A stretch of 64,000 nt of DNA from Cryobacterium sp. N22 (GTDB lineage: Bacteria > Actinomycetota > Actinomycetes > Actinomycetales > Microbacteriaceae), in contig NZ_PJJP01000025.1 of assembly GCF_002929555.1 (NCBI RefSeq), positions 10,796-74,795 of the forward strand, written 5' to 3'. Below, piece after piece: positions 8,489 to 16,475 of this stretch. A program made the translations under genes and the position numbers. The notes under the pieces are model-generated. The model saw only the letters and a program-made list of their open reading frames with translations, was not told the origin of the DNA and made no database searches. Each line of letters begins with the position of its first letter. Position 1 is the first letter of the stretch.

Positions 8489-8884
8489 TCAGACGAAGAG
8501 CAGCACGATCCCCAGGATCGCGGAGCCGACGCCGATGCCGGTCAGGATCAGGCCGGTGAGCCGCAGGGCCTTGCCGTCGTGGTCCGGGGAGTGGGTGCGG
8601 CAGCGTTCGGGGGCTCTGGCGTTGAACCACACGGTCACGTCGTCGCCGGGCTGCAGGTGCACGGTCTCGTGGCTGTCGGCGCGGGCCTCGTGCACCTCGC
8701 CGGTGCTGTCGAACCAGCGGATCACCGAGCCCGTCGCGGTGGCCGCCACGACGCCATCCGCCTCGACCCACCGACCACCGAAGCCGCGCACGGACAGGCC
8801 GATGATGTAGAGCGGAACGCCCACCAGGAGGCCGACGATGGTGAAGATCTCGCTGAGCATCGAGACGATGTCGTGAAGGTCCAC
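8489..8884 (-). CDS. DUF3592-like two-helix membrane protein
   Basis: A 131-residue protein with one membrane helix near residues 13-33, a central beta-rich extracytoplasmic or cytoplasmic domain (EADGVVAATATGSVIRWF, then DVTVWFNARAP) and a second helix at 107-131. This layout is that of DUF3592 proteins, whose function is unknown. The GTG start at 8884 has no strong ribosome site. It stands between the PfpI-like gene and rhaB in the same direction, with no visible functional link to either. Confidence 0.75.
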   Translation of the reverse strand: MDLHDIVSMLSEIFTIVGLLVGVPLYIIGLSVRGFGGRWVEADGVVAATATGSVIRWFDSTGEVHEARADSHETVHLQPGDDVTVWFNARAPERCRTHSPDHDGKALRLTGLILTGIGVGSAILGIVLLFV

Positions 8885-8911
8885 CCGTGCCGCCGTTTCC
8901 CGTCGCTCTGC

Positions 8912-10405
8912 CTAGGGTGAAATGTTAGCGCGCGCGGCACGGGAGGATGGTGCCGGTTTGTAGCCGCGCGGCGGATAAGCCTGGTGCACCAGGGCTCGCA
9001 GCCCCTCCAGACTGCCGCTCGCGAATCCCTGCGCGCGGGCCTGTACCAGCACGTTCCCGATGGCGGTCGCTTCCACCGGCCCGGCCTGAACCGGCAGCCC
9101 GGTGTAGTCGGCGGTGAGCTGGCAGAGCAGTTCGTTCTGGCACCCGCCGCCCACCAGGTGCACAGTGCTCACGGTGCGGCCGGTCAGCTCGGTGATCGTG
9201 ACCAGGGTGCGGGCATAGGCGGCTGCGAGGCTTTCCACGATGCTGCGCACCAGTTCGGCGCGGCTGCCGGGCGGACGGATGTCGAGTTCAAGGCAGTAGG
9301 CCCGGATGCGCTCCGGCATGTCCCCGGGCGGCAGGAACCGGGCGTCGTCGACGTCGAACAACGTCGTGGCGCCGGTCAGGGCGGCCGCCTGGGCGAGCAG
9401 AGCCGGCAGCTCGATGTGCTCGCCGTCCCGTTCCCAGGTGCGAATCGACTCGCTGAGCAGCCACAGCCCCATCACATTGCGCAGGTAACGCACCCGGCCG
9501 TCAACGCCGCCCTCGTTGGTGAAATTCGCGGCCCGGCTGGCCTCGGAGAGCACCGGCGCCGGCAATTCGACGCCGACGAGCGACCAGGTGCCGCTGGAGA
9601 TGTAGGCGCAGTCGTCGGTGAGCATCGGCACCCCGACGACGGCGGAGGCGGTGTCGTGCGAGCCCACCGCCACGAGCTCGAGCCGGCCTGAACCGACGTC
9701 GGCGGCCACGCCGGGCCGGAACGCGCCGATGCCCTCGCCCGCGGAGACCAGCTCGGGGAACAGGTCACGGGGTAGCCCGAGCGTGGTGATCAGTGCGTCG
9801 TTCCAACCCGGGGCGGTGCCGTGTGCCGTGCCGCCGGCCGGGTGCAGCAGACCCGTGGTCGAGGCGTTGCTGCGTTCGGCCACCCGGCGGCCGGTCAGCC
9901 AGAAGCCGAGCAGGTCGGGGATCAGCAGCAGGCCGTCCGCCAGTGCGAGGTCGCCCGCAGCCCGGTCGGCGGCCAGCTGGTACAGCGTGTTGAACGGCAG
10001 CACCTGCAGGCCGTTCTGGCGATAGAGCTCGGTCGGGGGCACCAGGGCGTGGGTGGCCAGGGCACCCGCTGCGGTGCGGTCATCCCGATAGTGGAACGGA
10101 TTGCCCAGCATCCTGTCACCGCGCAGCAACGCGTAGTCGACGGCCCAGGAGTCGATGCCGACGCTGACCAGCTCGGGGGCCTCGTGCACGGCGGACCGCA
10201 GGCCCACCAGGGCGTTGCGGTACAGCTCCAGGATGTTCCAGTGCAGCCCGTCGATGGTGCGCACCGGGTTGTTCGGGAACCGGGCCACCGAGTGCAGCTT
10301 CAGCCGGTTGGGTCCCACCCGGCCGAGCATGACCCGGCCGCTCGAGGCGCCGAGGTCCACCGCGGCGACGACGCCTGCGCCGACCGCGCTCCTCGACGCG
10401 CTCAC
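8912..10405 (-). CDS. rhaB: L-rhamnulokinase, FGGY family
   Basis: A 497-residue sugar kinase that phosphorylates L-rhamnulose at O1. The N-terminal phosphate-binding loop AAVDLGASSGRVM, the substrate-side GIDSWAVDYALL, SNASTTGLL and the C-terminal ADP segment HLVGGGCQNELLCQLTAD are characteristic of the rhamnulokinase branch. It is the last gene of the rhaI-rhaEW-rhaB unit, behind a nested-palindrome element at 10440-10507. The GTG start at 10405 has a poor ribosome site, so the true start could lie slightly downstream; the domain begins about residue 12. Confidence 0.94.
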   Translation of the reverse strand: MSASRSAVGAGVVAAVDLGASSGRVMLGRVGPNRLKLHSVARFPNNPVRTIDGLHWNILELYRNALVGLRSAVHEAPELVSVGIDSWAVDYALLRGDRMLGNPFHYRDDRTAAGALATHALVPPTELYRQNGLQVLPFNTLYQLAADRAAGDLALADGLLLIPDLLGFWLTGRRVAERSNASTTGLLHPAGGTAHGTAPGWNDALITTLGLPRDLFPELVSAGEGIGAFRPGVAADVGSGRLELVAVGSHDTASAVVGVPMLTDDCAYISSGTWSLVGVELPAPVLSEASRAANFTNEGGVDGRVRYLRNVMGLWLLSESIRTWERDGEHIELPALLAQAAALTGATTLFDVDDARFLPPGDMPERIRAYCLELDIRPPGSRAELVRSIVESLAAAYARTLVTITELTGRTVSTVHLVGGGCQNELLCQLTADYTGLPVQAGPVEATAIGNVLVQARAQGFASGSLEGLRALVHQAYPPRGYKPAPSSRAARANISP

Positions 10406-10439
10406 AATGTACCCGTCCGTCGGCCACCGCTACCGCCGC

Positions 10440-10507
10440 CAACTGTTCCCCGTGCGGACACGTGCGCCCGGCGCACCGGGCACAGTTGTCCGGAACGGCA
10501 ACAGTTG
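10440..10507. repeat. Nested-palindrome element, copy A
   Basis: Outer arms CAACTGTT and AACAGTTG end-match, with inner GGACA/TGTCC and a central GCCCGG/CCGGGC stem. It lies in the 124-bp gap between rhaEW and rhaB. It is most similar to copies B (12638) and C (56127), and shares arm order with copy D (5122). It may protect or attenuate the polycistronic message. Confidence 0.85.
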
Positions 10508-10529
10508 ACCCCGGAGCGCACGGCGCCGC

Positions 10530-12584
10530 TCACCGGAGGAAGGCGGCGGAGACGCCGGCGTCAACGGGGATGTGCAACCCGGTGGTGTGGCTGAGGTCGC
10601 TGGTGCAGAGCACGAACACGGCGTTGGCCACGTTCTCCGGCAGCACCTCGCGCTTGAGCAGGGTGCGCTGGGCGTAGTACTTGCCCAGGTCGTCCTCCTT
10701 CACCCCGTAGACCGCGGCGCGCTTGGCGCCCCAGCCGCCGGCAAAGATGCCCGAGCCGCGCACGACGCCGTCGGGGTTGATGCCGTTGACCTTCACGCCG
10801 TACTCGCCGAGCTCGGCGGCCAGCAGACGCACCTGGTGGGCCTGGTCGGCCTTGGTCGCCGAGTAGGCGATGTTGTTCGGGCCCGCGAAGACCGAGTTCT
10901 TCGACGAGATGTAGATGATGTCGCCGCCGAGCTTCTGGTCGATGAGCACTTTCGCGGCAGCCCGGGAAACCAGGAACGAACCCTTGGCCATCACGTTGTG
11001 CTGCAGGTCCCAGTCGGCCACCGTGGTCTCCAACAGCGATTTGGACAGCGACAGCCCGGCGTTGTTCACGACCAGGTCGAGGCCGCCGAAGGCGAGCACG
11101 GCGGCGTCGACGGATGCCTGCACCTGGGCCTCGTCGGTGACGTCGGCCTGCACGCCGATCGCCACGTCTTCGTTGCCGATCTCGGCGGCGGCGGCCTGGG
11201 CCGTCGCCAGGTCGAGGTCGGCGATGACGACGCAGGCGCCCTCCGCGGCCAGCCGGGTGGCGATGGCCTTGCCGATGCCCGACGCCGCCCCGGTGACCAG
11301 GGCCACGCGGGTGGCCAACGGTTTGGGCTTGGGCATCCGCGCCAGCTTGGCCTCTTCGAGGGCCCAGTACTCGATCTTGAACTTCTCGGCCTCGTCGATC
11401 GGCGCGTAGCTGGAGAGGCCCTCGGCGCCGCGCATCACGTTGATGGCGTTGAGGTAGAACTCGCCCGCCACCCGGGCGGTCTGCTTGTTCGCGCCGTAGC
11501 TGAACATGCCCACGCCGGGAATCAGCACGATGAGGGGGTCCGCGCCGCGGATGGCGGGGGAGCCTGTGGTGGTCGAGCTTGTCGCGACCGCGTTCCGGTC
11601 GTAGTAGCCCTGGTAGTCGGCGCGGTAGGCCTCGTGCAGCTCCTGCAGGCGCGCGATCGAGTCCTCCACGGAGGCCCCGGCCGGCAGGTCGAGCAGCATC
11701 GGCTTGACCTTGGTGCGCAGGAAGTGGTCGGGGCAGCTGGTGCCGAGGGCGGCCAGCCGCGGGTGGTCGGCGCGGGAGAGGAAGTCCAGGACCTCGGGGG
11801 CATCGGTGAAGTGGCCCACCTTGGCGCTGTCGGTGGAGACCAGGCCGCGCAGGGTGGGCGCCAGGGCGGCGGCCTTGGCGCGGCGTTCGGCCTCGGTCAG
11901 CGGGCCGAAGCCGTCGAGCACCGCGCCGAACGGCTCGGCGACGGAGTGCTCGGCGATGTAGCCGGTGGCGGTCTGGATGATCCAGAGCGAGTTCGCCTCA
12001 CAGGCCGCGCTGGTGTCGCCCCAGGCGGTGATGCCGTGGCCGCCGAGGATGCAGCCGATGGCCTGCGGATGGGCGTCCTTGATCGCGGCGATGTCGAGGC
12101 CGAGCTGGAAGCCCGGGCGGCGCCAGGGCACCCAGACCACGCGGTCGCCGAAGATCGTGGTGGTGAGCGCTTCGCCGTCGGCGGCGGTGGCGATCGCGAT
12201 GCCGGCATCCGGGTGCAGGTGGTCGACATGGGCCGCATCGACCAGCCCGTGCATGGGGGTGTCGATCGACGGTGCCGCCCCACCCTTGCCGTGCAGGGTG
12301 TAGTCGAGGGCGGCAACCATCTCGTCCTCGCGGTCGACGCCGGGGTAGACGTTCGTGAGGGCGCGCATCCGGTCCAGCCGCAGCACGGCGAGCCCGGGCT
12401 CGGTGAGGGTGCCGAGGTCGCCGCCGGAGCCTTTCACCCAGAGGAGGTCGACGGTCTCACCGGTGACCGGGTCGATCTCGGTGCCCTTGGCCGAGGTGTT
12501 GCCGCCGGCGTAGTTGGTGTTCTTGGGGTCGGCGCCGAGCCGGTTGGAGCGGGCGATCAGCTCCTGGGCGGTGGGGTTGGTCAT
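10530..12584 (-). CDS. rhaEW: Bifunctional rhamnulose-1-phosphate aldolase / lactaldehyde dehydrogenase
   Basis: A 684-residue fusion. Residues of about 1-400 are a class II aldolase domain (zinc-site histidines in VDHLHPDAG and ILGGHGITAWG) that splits rhamnulose 1-phosphate to dihydroxyacetone phosphate and L-lactaldehyde. Residues of about 430-684 are a short-chain dehydrogenase (VTGAASGIGKAIA, NNAG, YSATKADQ), expected to oxidise lactaldehyde to lactate. The ATG at 12584 matches the family start. Between the domains the protein carries an extra Thr/Ser stretch (ATSSTTTGSP) encoded by a copy of a dispersed repeat. Palindromic elements flank it on both sides. The name rhaEW follows fused homologues. 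Confidence 0.93.
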   Translation of the reverse strand: MTNPTAQELIARSNRLGADPKNTNYAGGNTSAKGTEIDPVTGETVDLLWVKGSGGDLGTLTEPGLAVLRLDRMRALTNVYPGVDREDEMVAALDYTLHGKGGAAPSIDTPMHGLVDAAHVDHLHPDAGIAIATAADGEALTTTIFGDRVVWVPWRRPGFQLGLDIAAIKDAHPQAIGCILGGHGITAWGDTSAACEANSLWIIQTATGYIAEHSVAEPFGAVLDGFGPLTEAERRAKAAALAPTLRGLVSTDSAKVGHFTDAPEVLDFLSRADHPRLAALGTSCPDHFLRTKVKPMLLDLPAGASVEDSIARLQELHEAYRADYQGYYDRNAVATSSTTTGSPAIRGADPLIVLIPGVGMFSYGANKQTARVAGEFYLNAINVMRGAEGLSSYAPIDEAEKFKIEYWALEEAKLARMPKPKPLATRVALVTGAASGIGKAIATRLAAEGACVVIADLDLATAQAAAAEIGNEDVAIGVQADVTDEAQVQASVDAAVLAFGGLDLVVNNAGLSLSKSLLETTVADWDLQHNVMAKGSFLVSRAAAKVLIDQKLGGDIIYISSKNSVFAGPNNIAYSATKADQAHQVRLLAAELGEYGVKVNGINPDGVVRGSGIFAGGWGAKRAAVYGVKEDDLGKYYAQRTLLKREVLPENVANAVFVLCTSDLSHTTGLHIPVDAGVSAAFLR
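11567..11592. repeat. Dispersed-repeat copy inside rhaEW
   Basis: TGGTCGAGCTTGTCG followed by CGACCGCG matches, with one change in this core, the repeat found in tandem at 63653-63908. Read on the minus strand in the rhaEW frame it encodes the VATSSTT stretch in the linker region. No frameshift results. Confidence 0.7.
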
Positions 12585-12637
12585 GGCGAACTTCTTTCGA
12601 GGTCGGGGTGGGGCGGTGAGCGAGGGGAATGCGGCGT

Positions 12638-12704
12638 AACTGTTGCCCATCCGGACAATTGCGCCCGGTGCGCCGGACGCAGTTGTCCGGAGCGGGAACA
12701 GTTG
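12638..12704. repeat. Nested-palindrome element, copy B
   Basis: AACTGTTGCCC pairs with GGGAACAGTT (one bulged G), CCGGACAATTGCG with CGCAGTTGTCCGG (one G-T wobble), and CCGG with CCGG around TGCG at the tip. Nearly the whole 67 bp is one long hairpin. It lies between rhaI and rhaEW in their operon. Confidence 0.88.
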
Positions 12705-12709
12705 CGGGG

Positions 12710-13876
12710 TTAGGCTCCCCAGCCGGCCTGCTGGCCGCCTGCTCGTTCCACGGCGATGGCCGCCTGGTAGCCGGATGCCGCGTAGGCGGCCATGGGGTCG
12801 GCGGGCAGCCCGCGGGACTCACGCCACGCGGCGAGGTCCGGGCGCACGTCGGTGTAGAAGGCGTCCATCAGGATGGCGTTGGCGCCGAGTACGTCGCCGG
12901 CGTCCTGGGCGGCGCGCAGCGCGGAGCCGTCCACGAGGAGCGCGCGGGCGGTCATTTCCTGCACGTTGAGCACCGAGCGGATCTGGCCGGGGATCTTGTC
13001 TTCGACGTTGTGGCACTGGTCGAGCATGAAGGCGACGGGGGAGTCGGGCCCGTAACCGCCGCCGCGGATGACCTCGTAGAGGATGCGGAACAGCTGGAAC
13101 GGGTCCGCCGCGCCGACGATGAGGTCGTCGTCGGCGTAGAAGCGGGAGTTGAAGTCGAAGGAGCCGAGTTTGCCCAGCCGCAGCAGCTGGGCGACGATGA
13201 ACTCGATGTTGGTGCCCGGGGCGTGGTGGCCGGTGTCCAGGCAGACCAGGGCGCGCTCGCCGAGGGCGCTCACCTGGGCGTAGGACGTTCCCCAGTCGGG
13301 CACGTCGGTGTGATAAAAAGCGGGTTCGAAGAACTTGTACTCGAGTACCAGCCGCTGGTTCTCGCCGATCCGGCCGTAGATCGTCTGCAGCGACTCGGCG
13401 AGTCGGTCCTGGCGCCCGCGGATGTCGCCCTGCCCGGGGTAGTTGGTGCCGTCGGCGAGCCAGATCTTGAGGTCCTGCGACCCGGTGGCGTGCATGATGT
13501 CGATGCAATCGAAGTGGTGGTCGATGGCCTTCTGGCGCACGGCGGCATCCGTGTGGGTGAGGCTGCCGAACTTGTAGGCGTCGTCCTGGAAGGTGTTCGA
13601 GTTGACCGTGCCGAGAGCCAGGCCGCGCTCGCCGGCGACGTCGCGGAGAGCGTCGTAGTCCTCCACCTTGTCCCAGGGGATGTGCAGCGCTACGGAGGGG
13701 GCCAGGCCGGTGTGCCGGTGCACGGTGGCGGCGTCCGCGATCTTCTCCTGGATGGTGCGGGGCGTGCCCGGCGTGGAGAAGACCTTGAACCGGGTGCCGG
13801 AGTTGCCGAACGCCCAGGACGGAAGCTCGATGGCCTGGGTGGCGAGCTGGGGGGTGATGGAATCGAATGTCGTCAT
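12710..13876 (-). CDS. rhaI: L-rhamnose isomerase
   Basis: A 388-residue TIM-barrel isomerase converting L-rhamnose to L-rhamnulose. Metal-ligand segments typical of the Pseudomonas-type RhaI are seen: LEYKFFEPAFYHTD, CLDTGHHAPGTNIE and SFDFNSRFYADDD. The ATG at 13876 has AGAAG 8 nt upstream; the GTG at 13885 would overlap that site. It is the first gene of the catabolic unit, downstream of a LacI-type operator embedded in its promoter at 13916-13944. Its 5' region faces the end of rhaM, so a read-through message from the transport genes is also possible. Confidence 0.94.
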   Translation of the reverse strand: MTTFDSITPQLATQAIELPSWAFGNSGTRFKVFSTPGTPRTIQEKIADAATVHRHTGLAPSVALHIPWDKVEDYDALRDVAGERGLALGTVNSNTFQDDAYKFGSLTHTDAAVRQKAIDHHFDCIDIMHATGSQDLKIWLADGTNYPGQGDIRGRQDRLAESLQTIYGRIGENQRLVLEYKFFEPAFYHTDVPDWGTSYAQVSALGERALVCLDTGHHAPGTNIEFIVAQLLRLGKLGSFDFNSRFYADDDLIVGAADPFQLFRILYEVIRGGGYGPDSPVAFMLDQCHNVEDKIPGQIRSVLNVQEMTARALLVDGSALRAAQDAGDVLGANAILMDAFYTDVRPDLAAWRESRGLPADPMAAYAASGYQAAIAVERAGGQQAGWGA

Positions 13877-13915
13877 GGGGGTCACTTCTCTGTGATCGCT
13901 TGGAGGTGTGTGTGA

Positions 13916-13944
13916 GTCTAAATGAATCGTTTCAATTCCGTCAA
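13916..13944 (-). promoter_or_regulatory. rhaI promoter with LacI-type operator in the spacer
   Basis: On the minus strand TTGACG (13939-13944) and TTAGAC (13916-13921) are 17 bp apart. The spacer holds the near-palindrome TGAAACGATTCA (plus strand TGAATCGTTTCA, 13923-13934), a classic LacI-family half-site arrangement. The -35 hexamer overlaps the rhaM stop codon. A near-identical operator occurs at 19064-19075, so the same LacI protein should control both units. Confidence 0.82.
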
Positions 13945-14285
13945 GTCGTGCTGCCCTGACCCAGCTGATCCTCGAGGTGGAAGACCTCTCGCAACTGGAG
14001 GAAGCCCTGATCGGGCGTCCCGCCGAGATTCACGAAGAACTCGGCCATCTCGGCCTGCCAGCGGGCGTTGACCGCGGTGCGCGCCATGCCGGCCTGTGCG
14101 GCCTCGAGCGAGGGGGTCTCGACGTATCCGATGAGGAGCCCGTCGTCGCGGAGAAACAACGAGTAGTTGCTCCACCCGGTGTCCCGCAACGCGTCGAGCA
14201 TCTCCGGCCAAACCTCAGCGTGGCGCCTGGTGTACTCCTCGATGCGGTCGGGTTTCACCTGGAGCTGGAAGCAGACGCGTTGCAC
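13941..14285 (-). CDS. rhaM: L-rhamnose mutarotase
   Basis: A 114-residue ferredoxin-like barrel of the RhaM family, which interconverts alpha- and beta-L-rhamnose so that the isomerase is supplied. Conserved motifs RRHAEVWPEMLDALRDTG (with the catalytic His) and NYSLFLRD are plain. The GTG at 14285 has AAAGGA 7 nt upstream. It is the last gene of the transporter unit, behind a stem-loop that follows rhaS, and its stop codon lies in the rhaI promoter. Confidence 0.92.
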   Translation of the reverse strand: MQRVCFQLQVKPDRIEEYTRRHAEVWPEMLDALRDTGWSNYSLFLRDDGLLIGYVETPSLEAAQAGMARTAVNARWQAEMAEFFVNLGGTPDQGFLQLREVFHLEDQLGQGSTT

Positions 14286-14306
14286 TGGGGTGTCCTTTCG
14301 ACGGGT

Positions 14307-14335
14307 GGGCGGGCCGCCACGGTGACGGCCCGCCC
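14307..14335. other. Intercistronic stem-loop between rhaS and rhaM
   Basis: GGGCGGGCCG (14307-14316) pairs perfectly with CGGCCCGCCC (14326-14335) around a 9-nt loop. No T-run follows. Position straight after the binding-protein gene suggests a message-stabilising or partial-termination role that keeps binding-protein output high. Confidence 0.7.
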
Positions 14336-14346
14336 CGGGGGGACCG

Positions 14347-15396
14347 CTAGAAGTCGAAGTCCCCGATGTTCGCCTTGTCGAAGACGAACGGGTCGCCGAG
14401 GAGCACGACACCGTCGGCGCCGACGGTGAACTCGCCCAGTTCGCCGGCGTCGAAGCTGTCGCCGTCCGCACCGGTGATGTCACCCTCGATGAGCGCCTTG
14501 GCCGCGTAGGCAGCCAGGTAGCCCAGGTCGGCCGGGTTCCACAGCGCGAAAGCGGTGACGGTGCCGTCCTCGATGTAGTCGCGCAGCTGGTTCGGGGTGC
14601 CCAGGCCGGTCAGCGCCACGGTGCCCTTGTACTCGGAGGTCTGCAGGTACCGGGCGGCGGCCGCGATGCCCACCGTCGTGGGCGACATGATGCCCTTCAG
14701 GTTCGGGTGGCTCTGCAGCAGCGCCGCCGTCTTGTCGAACGAGGTCTGGTCGTCGTCGTCGCCGTAGACCGTCTCGACCAGGGTGATGTTCGGGTGGTTC
14801 GTGGCCAGCTCCTCTTCCATCAGTTTGATCCAGGCGTTCTGGTTCGTCGCGTTGGCCGAGGCCGAGAGGATGGCCACTTCGCCGGCGTCGCCGATCTGCT
14901 CCGCGATGAGGTCGACCTGCACCTTGGCGATGCCCTCGGCGTCGGCCTGGTTGATGAAGACATCGCGGTACTCGGGGTCGGTGTCCGAGTCGAAGGTGAC
15001 GACCTTGACCCCGGCGTCGCGCGCCTCGGTGAGGGCGCCGCCGATGGCCTTGGGGTCGTTGGCGGAGACCACGATCGCGCCCACTCCCTGCTGGGTGAGG
15101 GTGTTGATGTAGCTGACCTGGCCGTCCGGGGTGGCCTCAACGGGGCCGACCTCGGCGAAGGTGCCGCCGAACTCCTTGATGGCCGTCTCGCCGCCGGCGT
15201 CGGAGGTGTCGAAGTAGGGGTTGCCGAGGTTCTTGGGCAGGAACGTGATCGCCAGGTTGGCGTCGCCGCCGCCGTCGGTTCCCCCCGAGGTGCCGGACTC
15301 GGCCGAGCAGCCGGTGGCGACGAGCGCGAGGCTCAGGGCGATGGCGGCGACGGCTGCTGTGCGGGTCTTGCGCGTGTTGTGGGTGCGAAACAACAT
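14347..15396 (-). CDS. rhaS: Rhamnose ABC transporter, substrate-binding lipoprotein
   Basis: A 349-residue periplasmic-binding type 1 protein with a signal peptide ending in the lipobox VATGC (Cys about residue 29), so it is tethered outside the membrane. The mature part begins after a Gly/Ser/Asp-rich linker and keeps sugar-binding features such as SANDPKAIGGALTEARDAG and VVTFDSDTDPEYRDVFINQ. The ATG at 15396 has GGAAG 7 nt upstream. Substrate is inferred from the rhaM-rhaI-rhaEW-rhaB neighbours. It delivers sugar to RhaP/RhaQ. Confidence 0.92.
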   Translation of the reverse strand: MLFRTHNTRKTRTAAVAAIALSLALVATGCSAESGTSGGTDGGGDANLAITFLPKNLGNPYFDTSDAGGETAIKEFGGTFAEVGPVEATPDGQVSYINTLTQQGVGAIVVSANDPKAIGGALTEARDAGVKVVTFDSDTDPEYRDVFINQADAEGIAKVQVDLIAEQIGDAGEVAILSASANATNQNAWIKLMEEELATNHPNITLVETVYGDDDDQTSFDKTAALLQSHPNLKGIMSPTTVGIAAAARYLQTSEYKGTVALTGLGTPNQLRDYIEDGTVTAFALWNPADLGYLAAYAAKALIEGDITGADGDSFDAGELGEFTVGADGVVLLGDPFVFDKANIGDFDF

Positions 15397-15410
15397 CAGT
15401 GTTCTTCCTT

Positions 15411-16475
15411 TCAATGCGGTGAGTGTTGGGCTGTGCGATTGCGGGCGGATCTCCGGGACTTCTGCCAGGTGTTCTGCAGCCAGACCAGGACGCTGGTGGA
15501 CACCACCGAGAGCACGAGGAGCACTCCCGTGATGATGTTGATGACATCGGCGGTCACGTTGGCCAGCCGCAGCGCGCTGCCGAGGACGCCGATGAGCAGC
15601 ACCCCGGCGATCACGCCGTGCAGAGCACCACGACCACCGAAGATGGACACCCCGCCGAGGAGGACGGCGGCGATCACCTGCAGTTCGAGGCCGGTGGCGT
15701 TGTCGCCGCGGGCGCTGCCGAATCGCAGTGTGTAGTAGATGCCGGCGAACGCCGACACGGCGCCGGCGAGCACGAAGAGGATGAATTTGGTGCGGTTCAC
15801 GTTGACCCCGGAAAAGGTGGCCGCCTCCGAGCTCAGTCCGATCGAGTAGATGCCACGGCCGAACGGCGTGAAGTGCAGCAGGAGCGCGAAGACCACCAGC
15901 AGGACCAGGAAGGGCACGATGATGCTGGGCAGCGCGGTGCCGCCGATCTTCGACTTGGCCAGATCGGTCCAGAATTGCGGGAAGTCGGTGACCGCCGTGG
16001 TGCCCAGCAGGCCGACGGCCAGCCCGCGATAGAGCGCCAGCGAGCCGATGGTGACGGCCAGGGAGGGCAGCCCGACCACGGTGACCAGGAAGCCGTTGAT
16101 CGCTCCGCCGATGCAGCCCACGATGACGGCGATGAGTCCGGCAACGGGGATGCTCAGGCCACCCTGGTGCAGGATCCCGACGAGCACGCTGCTGAGTCCG
16201 ACCATGCTGGCCACGGACAGGTCGATCTCGCCCGTGATGATGATGAGGGTCATCGGCAGCGCGATCAGCAGGATCGGAGCGACATCCAGCAGCAGGTAGG
16301 TCATCGTGAGCGGGCTGCCGAAGTTGTTCACCCGCAGCATGGCGACGCCGATCACGAGCAGCAGCAGCAGGATCACGGCGCTCTCGCGGCTGACGAGCAG
16401 ACGGCGCCAGAGGGGATGCCCGTAGTCCCGGTAGGTGCGCGTGGCGCCGGTGCCGGCGAGGGTCGTGTCACTCAT
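15411..16475 (-). CDS. rhaQ: Rhamnose ABC transporter permease
   Basis: A 354-residue RbsC/BPD_transp_2-type permease with about ten membrane helices. Typical motifs are IIITGEIDLSVASMVGLSSV and VAAVLLGG-like VIAAVLLGGVSIFGGRG. The ATG at 16475 overlaps the upstream permease gene by 8 bp, giving tight coupling of the two membrane subunits. It forms the translocation channel with RhaP for rhamnose delivered by RhaS. Assignment of P versus Q is by convention only. Confidence 0.92.
   Translation of the reverse strand: MSDTTLAGTGATRTYRDYGHPLWRRLLVSRESAVILLLLLVIGVAMLRVNNFGSPLTMTYLLLDVAPILLIALPMTLIIITGEIDLSVASMVGLSSVLVGILHQGGLSIPVAGLIAVIVGCIGGAINGFLVTVVGLPSLAVTIGSLALYRGLAVGLLGTTAVTDFPQFWTDLAKSKIGGTALPSIIVPFLVLLVVFALLLHFTPFGRGIYSIGLSSEAATFSGVNVNRTKFILFVLAGAVSAFAGIYYTLRFGSARGDNATGLELQVIAAVLLGGVSIFGGRGALHGVIAGVLLIGVLGSALRLANVTADVINIITGVLLVLSVVSTSVLVWLQNTWQKSRRSARNRTAQHSPH

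Noticed and set aside
10572-12713. 713-codon plus-strand reading frame
   Set aside because: It is antisense to rhaEW, whose protein motifs are unmistakable; the plus-strand product has GC-driven Gly/Arg/Val composition and no family pattern.
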